From assembly GCF_049445995.1 (NCBI RefSeq), contig NZ_JBMSDZ010000021.1:1-59574 (forward strand): a DNA stretch of 59,574 bases. Direction: 5' to 3'. Positions 53,167 through 59,574 of this stretch are shown here, in pieces. The position numbers and the translations under genes are program-made. The notes beneath the pieces are model-generated. The model was not told where the DNA came from, made no database searches, and worked only from the letters and a program-made list of their open reading frames with translations. Source of the DNA: Dyella_A sp049445995 (lineage in GTDB: Bacteria > Pseudomonadota > Gammaproteobacteria > Xanthomonadales > Rhodanobacteraceae). The stretch's first letter is position 1, and each line of letters starts with the position of its first letter.

Positions 53167-54190
53167 GCGCTCCGCGCTGGCGACGGATTTCCTCGATGCA
53201 CTCGGCGATCAAGGCCGGGCCGCGATAGATCAGCCCGGAGTAGACCTGCACCAATGCGGCGCCGGCGTCGAGCTTGGTCACCGCGTCGTCGCCTTCTAGG
53301 ATGCCGCCCACGCCGACGATGCCGACCTTGCCCTGGAGCCGCTCGGCCATGCCGCGCTGCACGGCGGTGGCGCGCGCCATCAGCGGGCGACCGGACAGGC
53401 CACCGGCCTCCTGCGACTGCGGGTCGCTGGCCACCGCGCGGTGGTCGACGGTGGTGTTGGTGCAGATCACGCCGTCCACGCCGCTGGCCAGCAGCACCTC
53501 GGCGATGGCGTCGAGTTCGGGTTCGCTGAGGTCCGGCGCGATCTTCAGCAGCATCGGCTTGCGCGCGCCGTGCCGGGCGGCCAGCCGCTCCTGCGCCTCG
53601 CGCAGGGTGCCGATGAAACGGCGCAGGGTGTCCTCTTCCTGCAGGTCGCGCAGGCCCTGGGTGTTGGGCGAGGAGATGTTCACCGTGACGTAGCCGGCGC
53701 GCGCGTACACGCGCTCCAGGCAAAAGAGGTAGTCGTCGACCGCCTTCTCGTTCGGTGTGTCCTTGTTCTTGCCGATGTTGATGCCGAGCACGCCGGCATA
53801 ACTCGACTTCTCCGCGTTGCGCACCAGCGCGTCGACGCCGGCGTTGTTGAAGCCGAGCCGGTTGATGATCGCTTCGTGTTCCTTCAGCCGGAACATCCGC
53901 GGCTTGTCGTTGCCCGGCTGCGGGCGCGGTGTGGTGGTGCCCACTTCCACGAAGCCGAAGCCCAGCGCGCCGAGCGCATCGAGATGGTCGGCGTTCTTGT
54001 CCAGTCCCGCGGCGAGGCCGACCGGGTTGGGAAAGCGCAGGCCGAACGCGTCCACCGGCAGATCCTGCGGCGGCCTGGCGACGAAGCGCAGCAGCTCGCT
54101 GCGATGGGCCACATCCAGCGCATACAAGGTGGCGCCGTGGGCGGTTTCCGGCTCGAGCGCGAACAGCAGGGGGCGAAGACAGGAGTACAT
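53153..54190 (-). CDS. pyrD: dihydroorotate dehydrogenase (quinone), class 2
   Basis: Oxidises dihydroorotate to orotate, passing electrons to membrane quinone. The 345-aa protein has the class 2 amphipathic N-terminus (MYSCLRPLLFALEPETAH), FMN site segments GLAAGLDKNAD and RLGFNNAG, and the catalytic serine S174 in NISSPNTQGLR. KIAPDLSE and GVGGILEGDDA complete the FMN site. A 14-codon open frame (54194-54238) ends just before the start and could be a leader, but it is tiny. Confidence 0.97.
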   Translation of the reverse strand: MYSCLRPLLFALEPETAHGATLYALDVAHRSELLRFVARPPQDLPVDAFGLRFPNPVGLAAGLDKNADHLDALGALGFGFVEVGTTTPRPQPGNDKPRMFRLKEHEAIINRLGFNNAGVDALVRNAEKSSYAGVLGINIGKNKDTPNEKAVDDYLFCLERVYARAGYVTVNISSPNTQGLRDLQEEDTLRRFIGTLREAQERLAARHGARKPMLLKIAPDLSEPELDAIAEVLLASGVDGVICTNTTVDHRAVASDPQSQEAGGLSGRPLMARATAVQRGMAERLQGKVGIVGVGGILEGDDAVTKLDAGAALVQVYSGLIYRGPALIAECIEEIRRQRGAHDAR

Positions 54191-54243
54191 GCGTCAGCTC
54201 GGCGTGCCCACGTAGACGCGGGTGTCAAGGTCGGTCATGGGAT

Positions 54244-55020
54244 TCAACCGGTGAGCATCTGGCCGCCGTCCACGGCGAGGGTCTGGCCGGTGATCCATCC
54301 GGCCCAGGGCGAGGCGAGGAACAGCGCGGCGTGGGCGATCTCCTCCGGCGTGCCGAAGCGGCCGAACGGGATCTTGGCCAGCGTGGCGGCGTACAGCGAG
54401 GGATCGTCGCGCTTGCGCCGGTCCCACAGGCCGTCGGCGAAGGCGATCGAGCCGGGTGCGATGGCGTTGACGCGGATGCCGTCCGCCGCCAGGGCCAGCG
54501 CCTGCGAGGTGGTGTAGTGGCTCAGCGCGGCCTTGATCGCCGCGTACGGTGCGCCGCTGGCGCGCGGGCGCAGGGCGGCGATCGAACTGGTGTGCAGGAT
54601 GCTGGCGTGCGCGCTGCGCTGCAGGTGCGGCAGCGCGGCGCGCGAGGCACGCACGGCGGCGAGCAGGTCGATCTGGAAGTTGGCGGTCCAGCCTTCGTCA
54701 TCGTCGCTGAAGCCGTAGCCGGTGGCGTTGTTCACCAGCACGTCGATGCCGCCCAGCGCACGGGCGGCCGCGGCGACGTAGCGGTCGATGGCGGCCGGGT
54801 CGGCCAGGTCGCAGGACTGCGTGTGGGTGACCACGCCCTGGGCGCGGAGCGCCTGCGCCACCTCGGCCAGCGCCACCTCGCCGCGGGCGCACACCGATAC
54901 GCCGGCGCCGGCCCGGGCGAAGGCGAGCGCGATGCCGCGACCGATGCCGCGGCTACCGCCGGCCACCACCACGCGGTAGCCGTCGAGGCGGAACGGAACC
55001 TCGCTGTCTGCGCCGGTCAT
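54244..55020 (-). CDS. short-chain dehydrogenase/reductase
   Basis: A 258-aa classical SDR with the NAD(P)-binding VVVAGGSRGIGRGIALAF, the structural LVNNATGYG motif (NNAG variant with Thr), an active-site Ser in HTSSIAALRPRASGAP, and the YAAIK catalytic Tyr/Lys. LAVDGGQML closes the fold as in 3-oxoacyl-ACP reductase relatives. The substrate cannot be predicted. Its start overlaps the stop of the small membrane protein by four bases. Confidence 0.88.
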   Translation of the reverse strand: MTGADSEVPFRLDGYRVVVAGGSRGIGRGIALAFARAGAGVSVCARGEVALAEVAQALRAQGVVTHTQSCDLADPAAIDRYVAAAARALGGIDVLVNNATGYGFSDDDEGWTANFQIDLLAAVRASRAALPHLQRSAHASILHTSSIAALRPRASGAPYAAIKAALSHYTTSQALALAADGIRVNAIAPGSIAFADGLWDRRKRDDPSLYAATLAKIPFGRFGTPEEIAHAALFLASPWAGWITGQTLAVDGGQMLTG

Positions 55021-55304
55021 GGGCGGACCCAGTGGAAGAATCCGAGCAGCAGTGTCCAGAAAAACAGCATGCCGATGACGCCCAGGAGCAGTTGCGCGTA
55101 GCCGAGGACCAGCCCGGTCACGGCAAGGCCATCGCCGTCGAGCGGTTCGGACACGGTCTGGCGGATGTCCCGGCGGGCAAGGTGGCCGCAGATCACCGCG
55201 ACGATGGCACCGATGAAGGGAAACACGGTCCATGCCGCGATGCCGAAGCACAGGCTGACCACGGCCAGGGTGCAGGTGGATCGGGGAGGGGACGTCGGGT
55301 TCAT
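55017..55304 (-). CDS. DUF4190-type small membrane protein
   Basis: A 95-aa protein with two or three membrane helices (LAVVSLCFGIAAWTVFPFIG with AIVAVICGH; LAVTGLVLGYAQLLLGVIGM with LFFWTLLLG). The pattern GHLARRDIR between them, followed by a Gly-rich second helix, is the DUF4190 signature. Function is unknown. It is translationally coupled to the SDR downstream. ATG 55302-55304 is chosen; longer frame upstream is not conserved. Confidence 0.8.
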   Translation of the reverse strand: MNPTSPPRSTCTLAVVSLCFGIAAWTVFPFIGAIVAVICGHLARRDIRQTVSEPLDGDGLAVTGLVLGYAQLLLGVIGMLFFWTLLLGFFHWVRP

Positions 55305-55357
55305 CTTGAAAACCCCGCAGCGACAGAAGGGGGGCGCGGCCATGCCGCCCATGTCCT

Positions 55358-55391
55358 GCAGCGTACGCGGACCGGCGTCCGCGTACGCTGC
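55358..55391. terminator. perfect 15-bp palindromic hairpin after amaB
   Basis: Arms GCAGCGTACGCGGAC and GTCCGCGTACGCTGC are fully complementary with loop CGGC. It follows the aldehyde dehydrogenase stop by 9 bp on the minus strand. No T-run follows on that strand, so the hairpin is more likely a 3'-end stabiliser or a weak terminator, or a protein-binding palindrome (GCGTACGC is itself palindromic). Confidence 0.65.
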
Positions 55392-55399
55392 GTTGTTGC

Positions 55400-56935
55400 T
55401 TACAGGTCGAACTTGATGCCCTGGGCCAGCGGCAGCGAATCGGAGTAGTTGATGGTGTTGGTCTGGCGGCGCATGTAGACCTTCCACGCGTCCGAACCGG
55501 ATTCGCGACCGCCGCCGGTTTCCTTCTCGCCGCCGAACGCACCGCCGATCTCGGCGCCGGAGGTGCCGATGTTGACGTTGGCGATGCCGCAGTCGCTGCC
55601 GGCCGCCGAGAGGAACTGCTCGGCCACCTTCAGGTTCTGCGTGAAGATCGCCGAAGAGAGGCCCTGCGGCACGTCGTTCTGCATCTCGATCGCCTCGTCG
55701 ATGCTGTCGAACGGCATCACGTAGAGGATCGGTGCGAAGGTTTCCGACTGCACCACTTCGTCGGAATTCTTCAGCCCGGTGATGATGGTCGGGAGCACGA
55801 AGTTGCCCTTGCGGTCGGTCAGCGCGGCGCCGCCGGTGGCGATGGTGCCGCCCGACGCCTTGGCCTTCTCGACCGCGGTCAGGTAGGCCTTCACGCTTTC
55901 GGGGCTGTTCAGCGGGCCCATCAGCGTGGTCGACAGGGTCGGATCGCCGATCTTGCCCTCGACCTGCTTGTACGCCTTGACCAGCGTCTCGACCACGGTG
56001 TCGTGGATCGAGCGGTGCACGAACAGGCGGCGGGTGCTGGTGCAGCGCTGGCCGGCGGTGCCGACCGCGCCGAACACGATGCCCGGGATCGCCAGCTTCA
56101 GGTCGGCGCTCTGGTCCAGGATGATCGCGTTGTTGCCGCCCAGCTCCAGCAGCGAACGGCCCAGGCGATGCGCCACGCGCTCGCCGACCATGCGGCCGAC
56201 CTTGGTCGAGCCGGTGAAGCTGATCAGCGGGATGCGCCTGTCGTCGACGAACTTCTGCGCCAGCTCGTTACCGCCGTCGTTGAACAGGAAGAAGATGTCC
56301 GGGAAGCCGCCGTCCTTCAGCGCCTCGTTGCAGATCCGCATGGTGGCGACGGCCGACAGCGGCACCTTCGGCGAGGGCTTCCAGATGCAGATGTCGCCGG
56401 CGATGGCGGCCAGCATCGCGTTCCACGCCCACACCGCGACCGGGAAGTTGAACGCCGAGATGATGCCGACCAGGCCCAGCGGCTGGTACTGCTCGTACAT
56501 GCGGTGGCCGGGGCGCTCCGAGTGCATGGTGTAGCCGTAGAGCATGCGGCTCTGGCCCACCGCGAAATCGGCGATGTCGATCATCTCCTGCACTTCGCCG
56601 TCGCCCTCGGGCTTGATCTTGCCCATCTCCAGCGCAACCAGGCTCCCAAGCGCGTCCTTGTGCTTGCGCAGCGCTTCGCCGCACAGGCGCACGGCCTCGC
56701 CGCGGCGCGGTGCCGGGGTGGTACGCCACACCTTGAAGGCGGCCCGCGCGCGCTGGACGATGGTCTCGTAGTCGGCCTGGCTGGAGGCATGCACCGCCGC
56801 GATCACCTCGCCGGTGGCCGGATTGACCGGGCGCAGCGTGCCCGCATCGGTGGTCGTGGACCATTCGCCCTGGCCGAGATACGTGCCGGACTGCTCGGCG
56901 GACAGGCCAAGCGCCTTGAGGATTTCGTGGGACAT
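55400..56935 (-). CDS. amaB: ALDH7-type aldehyde dehydrogenase (piperideine-6-carboxylate)
   Basis: A 511-aa NAD-dependent enzyme of the antiquitin/ALDH7 group, which oxidises alpha-aminoadipate semialdehyde in lysine breakdown. The catalytic C298 is in GTAGQRCTSTRRL and the general base E264 in SLLELGGNNA. The C-terminal GTSGAEIGGAFGGEKETGGG, followed by RESGSDAWK, is diagnostic for ALDH7. Name by analogy: amaB/pcd. ATG 56933-56935 has AAGGAG upstream. It is monocistronic. Confidence 0.92.
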   Translation of the reverse strand: MSHEILKALGLSAEQSGTYLGQGEWSTTTDAGTLRPVNPATGEVIAAVHASSQADYETIVQRARAAFKVWRTTPAPRRGEAVRLCGEALRKHKDALGSLVALEMGKIKPEGDGEVQEMIDIADFAVGQSRMLYGYTMHSERPGHRMYEQYQPLGLVGIISAFNFPVAVWAWNAMLAAIAGDICIWKPSPKVPLSAVATMRICNEALKDGGFPDIFFLFNDGGNELAQKFVDDRRIPLISFTGSTKVGRMVGERVAHRLGRSLLELGGNNAIILDQSADLKLAIPGIVFGAVGTAGQRCTSTRRLFVHRSIHDTVVETLVKAYKQVEGKIGDPTLSTTLMGPLNSPESVKAYLTAVEKAKASGGTIATGGAALTDRKGNFVLPTIITGLKNSDEVVQSETFAPILYVMPFDSIDEAIEMQNDVPQGLSSAIFTQNLKVAEQFLSAAGSDCGIANVNIGTSGAEIGGAFGGEKETGGGRESGSDAWKVYMRRQTNTINYSDSLPLAQGIKFDL

Positions 56936-57104
56936 GCATGCTCCTTGGAACGGCTCTTCGCGGCGCCATGAAATGCCGCGGTGAAAATCGCAAGTCTAGC
57001 AGCCCGGCCGAGCGAAGCCCGACAGGCTGCGAGCAGCCCGGTTTCCGCAGGCCGACCCCGGGGCGTCGCCCTGGGGCGTGCATCCATGCCAGAATCGCGC
57101 CGCT

Positions 57105-57181
<77 letters not shown>

Positions 57182-57336
57182 CCCCGCCTTTTCCGCCTTT
57201 CTGCATCTTTGCCCTGATTCACCCTTGAACGCCCATGGAGCAACGCCTGGCGGGGTTGGCGAAGTTGCAGGATTGCCCGGATTTACCCTCCTTCGCCCGG
57301 GTACACTCCCCAGAAATTCCCCATAAGCTGCTCCCC

Positions 57337-58308
57337 ATGGCGAGCATTCAGCGATCCGGATCCAAGTGGCGCGTCCAGGTCTACGTGCAGGGGCGACGCG
57401 ATTCGAAGTCCTTCCGCACGAAGCAGGAGGCGTCTGCGTGGGCGCTGGAGCGCGAGGCGGAACTGGGAGGGTCCAAGCTACCCGACCGCACCTTCGCCGA
57501 GGCCATGCGCCACTACGAGCGCGACGTGGCGTCGCATCGCAAGGGATCGCGCTGGGAGCTGACCCGGCTGAAGGTGTTCGCCGAGCTTCCGGTGGCGAAG
57601 CGCAAGCTGGCCAGCCTCGGCCCCGACGACTTCATCGCCTGGCGCGATGGCCGGCTCGGTCAGGTGAAGCCGGCCACTGTCGCCCGGGAAATGAACCTGA
57701 TGGCGGCGGTGCTCAAGCACGCGCGCCGGGAGCTGCGCTGGATCCGCGGCAACCCGCTCGCCGACGTGACCACGCCAGCCAAGCCGAAGGGACGCCGCCG
57801 GCGTATCAGTGCGGCCGAGGAGAAGGCGCTCACGCTCGCGCTGGGGCAGCGCGGCAAGCTACAGGCGGACACTCCCACGCATCGGGTCGGCCTGGCCTTC
57901 CTGTTCGCGCTGGAGACCGCCATGCGGTCGGGGGAGATCTGCGCGCTGACCTGGGACTGCGTCTTCCTGTCGTCGCGCTACGTGACGCTGCCCAAGACGA
58001 AGAACGGCGAGGCGCGGGACGTACCGCTGTCAAGCAGGGCGGTCGAGATCCTAAAGGCGCTTCCGCGCGGGGATGGTCCGGTGTTCGGCCTGGGCGACCA
58101 GGTGCGTGACGTCCTGTTTCGGAAGGCGCGCGATGCGACGGCGCATCGCGATGTCCACTTCCACGACACCCGGGCCGAGGCGATCTTCCGGCTGTCGAAG
58201 AAGTTCGACGTGCTCGAGCTGGCTCGGGTGATCGGACACCGAGACCTGAACAGCCTGCTGATCTACTACCAATCCACGGCCTCGGAGCTGGCGGCCAAAC
58301 TAGGCTGA
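57337..58308 (+). CDS. int: phage-type tyrosine integrase
   Basis: A 323-aa tyrosine recombinase. The N-terminal arm-binding domain (IQRSGSKWRVQVYVQGRRDS) is of the 'integrase AP2-like' style, followed by a SAM-like core-binding domain (residues ~50-150). Catalytic residues are R197 (TAMRSGEI), K222 (TKNGEARDVPL), H276/R279 (HDTR), H301 (IGHRDLN) and Y310 or Y311. It starts 155 bp after the tRNA, the usual place in tRNA-integrated elements. ATG 57337 has no clear ribosome site. Confidence 0.94.
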   Translation: MASIQRSGSKWRVQVYVQGRRDSKSFRTKQEASAWALEREAELGGSKLPDRTFAEAMRHYERDVASHRKGSRWELTRLKVFAELPVAKRKLASLGPDDFIAWRDGRLGQVKPATVAREMNLMAAVLKHARRELRWIRGNPLADVTTPAKPKGRRRRISAAEEKALTLALGQRGKLQADTPTHRVGLAFLFALETAMRSGEICALTWDCVFLSSRYVTLPKTKNGEARDVPLSSRAVEILKALPRGDGPVFGLGDQVRDVLFRKARDATAHRDVHFHDTRAEAIFRLSKKFDVLELARVIGHRDLNSLLIYYQSTASELAAKLG

Positions 58309-58548
58309 CCGCCGCTGGTTCATGGCCCACTCGTCGAGCTCGGACTTCTTCCAGGAGCGCGTGACGGGGTTCGGCTTCGGGAAGTCCGGCCGGCAGGCGA
58401 CGCGCTCAAGGAAGCCGCGCCGATTCGGGCCGCCCTTCGGCGTCATCATGCCGAGGTAGACCGCTGCCGCATCCGCGGATAACCAGCGATCCCCGGCGAT
58501 CAGGGCGGCGATCAGGGCCAGGTGCTGGTCATGTTCGGTGGTGCTCAT
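58300..58548 (-). CDS. excisionase/AlpA-like DNA-binding protein
   Basis: An 82-aa protein with a winged-helix 'site-specific' motif: WLSADAAAVYLGM, RGFLERVACRPDFPKP, and SWKKSELDEWAMNQR. This order (helix-turn-helix, then F/P-rich wing, then a W-K-x-x-E-L-D-x-W helix) is typical of AlpA/excisionase-like phage regulators. It overlaps the integrase tail convergently by 9 bp. It starts within the stop of the J-domain gene. Confidence 0.8.
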   Translation of the reverse strand: MSTTEHDQHLALIAALIAGDRWLSADAAAVYLGMMTPKGGPNRRGFLERVACRPDFPKPNPVTRSWKKSELDEWAMNQRRSA

Positions 58549-59192
58549 GCGCTGCACGCCTCCTCGTAGGCCTTGGTGATGCGGTGGAACTCGTCGGCGT
58601 CGCCGCCGCGGTCTGGGTGGTGCTGGGAGCGCAGTCGGCGATAGGCCGCTTCAATCTCCTCGCGGCTTGCCCGCTCGTCGACCTCGAGCACATCGCTCCA
58701 GTGCTCCGTGCCGCCGGCGCCGGGCAGCGCGGCGAATCCGGTGAACGCCCGGTTCAAGACCTCAGCCCCACCGTGGCGCTCGATCGCGCGCATGGCGTCC
58801 AGCGTCGCCGCGATGGCGGCCAGATTGTCGGCCACCCGGTCGTACCGGTCGACGGCCATGCAGCGCATCGGCCAACCATCCTGCGAGCTGTCGCGCCAGT
58901 AGACGGCGACGCCGGGGTCTTCCGGGTCGCGCTGGCCAGAGCGCGGCAGGCCGTCCAGCCGCAGCTGCAGGTTGCTGCTGATCACCAGGTCGAAGTCGTG
59001 CACGCCCATGCGGCGCAGCTCGCCGAGCACGCGGTCGGTGGCCTGAGCGACGGTGAGCTCGCCGCGCGATGTGTAGCCGCCGTAGCCGCTCGACGCCTTG
59101 CCGAACCGGGCGCGCGTGCGCGAGGACAGCGGCGTGCGCTTCCAGCCGGCGGGCCACTGGAGCGGGAAGGCGGGGATGGTCTCGGTGCTCAT
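58545..59192 (-). CDS. phage/plasmid protein with C-terminal J-domain
   Basis: A 215-aa protein. Its last ~60 residues form a DnaJ-type domain (WSDVLEVDERASREEIEAAY, then the HPD tripeptide in SQHHPDRGGDADEFHRITKA). The N-terminal ~140 residues are of the kind found in prophage and plasmid genomes, with WPAGWKRTPLSSRTRARFGK and AVYWRDSSQDGWPMRCMAVD. It could recruit host Hsp70 to phage replication or assembly. Four-base overlaps link it to both neighbours. Confidence 0.85.
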   Translation of the reverse strand: MSTETIPAFPLQWPAGWKRTPLSSRTRARFGKASSGYGGYTSRGELTVAQATDRVLGELRRMGVHDFDLVISSNLQLRLDGLPRSGQRDPEDPGVAVYWRDSSQDGWPMRCMAVDRYDRVADNLAAIAATLDAMRAIERHGGAEVLNRAFTGFAALPGAGGTEHWSDVLEVDERASREEIEAAYRRLRSQHHPDRGGDADEFHRITKAYEEACSA

Positions 59193-59574
59193 GCGGCTTT
59201 CGCCTCCTGTTCAATGCGGCGGAACTCGACCACCCAGACGAATGGGTTGTCGTCCCAGCTGCCGGCGCCGTTGATCGATTCCCACAGCGACCGGAACGCC
59301 GCGATGGGCGAGGCGAACCACGGCAGGTCCGGAGAGCCGCGCCAGCCTTCACCGTCGCGCAGGATGCCCTCGGCGATGGCGTCTGACTCGGTAATGTCCT
59401 GCAGCCGCTCCACGCGCACGCCGGTGATCTCCAGCGTCAGGCGACTAGCCCATCGGGGCATGAAGCGCGCGTGCCGGTAGCGGCCAGGAACCGATGTCGA
59501 TGGGTGCGGACCGAACTCGCGCCAGTCTCTCTCGCTCGTGCGCGCGCCGTCCGCTTCGTATTGCGTCGGACACC
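59189..59574 (-). CDS. phage protein, 5' end beyond window
   Basis: The minus-strand frame is open from the stop at 59189 to the window edge, so only the C-terminal ~128 codons are seen. Segments RYRHARFMPRWASRLTLEIT and RVERLQDITESDAIAEGIL match a widespread family of small prophage proteins (sometimes called morphogenetic or ASCH-like). The C-terminus WESINGAGSWDDNPFVWVVE is the family end. The ATG at 59459-59461 is internal to the homology. Confidence 0.85.
   Translation of the reverse strand, partial: CPTQYEADGARTSERDWREFGPHPSTSVPGRYRHARFMPRWASRLTLEITGVRVERLQDITESDAIAEGILRDGEGWRGSPDLPWFASPIAAFRSLWESINGAGSWDDNPFVWVVEFRRIEQEAKAA

Overview
The window is uniformly GC-rich and reads as a gammaproteobacterial chromosome, most likely of the Xanthomonadales/Rhodanobacteraceae type. 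This rests on the rpsB-tsf / map-glnD arrangement, the large trehalose/alpha-glucan operon, and dispersed inverted repeats of the kind common in that order. The Calvin-cycle genes suggest a lineage able to fix CO2, but taxonomy is inferred from content and not proven here.

Layout. (1) 1-7840: Calvin-Benson-Bassham cluster cbbX-cbbF-cbbP-cbbT-cbbZ-cbbA-cbbY on the plus strand, with stop/start overlaps at cbbP/cbbT and cbbT/cbbZ. No RuBisCO subunit gene lies in the window; a divergent partial gene begins 70 bp before cbbX. (2) 7987-13779: housekeeping block, with tsf and rpsB leftward, map and glnD rightward, divergent promoters, and terminators after tsf and map. (3) 13780-14875: a repeat-rich stretch and a small DUF3606 gene. 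(4) 14876-32825: seven consecutive alpha-glucan/trehalose genes (glgE, treS-maltokinase fusion, glgB, glgX, treZ, malQ, treY), mostly overlapping. Together they can turn trehalose into maltose-1-phosphate and branched alpha-glucan (TreS/Mak, GlgE, GlgB) and recycle glucan back to trehalose (GlgX, MalQ, TreY, TreZ). (5) 32855-50982: accessory region with two MsrA proteins (one cytosolic, one lipoprotein), a penicillin-acylase-family enzyme, a host-attachment-family protein, an ACT/V4R protein, a glutamate-cysteine-ligase-like enzyme paired with an ATP-grasp-like protein, a MAPEG protein, a haem-oxygenase-fold protein, a PAS-GGDEF-EAL protein, an arylamine N-acetyltransferase, an S4 protein and an RsuA-type pseudouridine synthase. 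Two genes here, an SDR and a YjjG-like HAD, are broken by internal deletions. (6) 51028-52085: a decayed IS4-type (Tn5-like) transposase abutting a repeat. (7) 52099-56935: leftward murB, pyrD, an SDR, a small membrane protein and an ALDH7-type aldehyde dehydrogenase. (8) 57105 to the end: tRNA-Arg(CCU), then a tyrosine integrase, an excisionase-like protein, a J-domain protein and a phage-type protein cut by the window edge. This is the start of an integrated phage or island.

Noteworthy signals are the three genes that lost internal segments, four related palindromic repeats (one a perfect 32-bp inverted repeat), a longer two-copy repeat whose end coincides with the truncation of the IS remnant, a degenerate GH13 domain fused to GlgE, and the ligase/ATP-grasp-like pair as a candidate uncharacterised small-molecule pathway.
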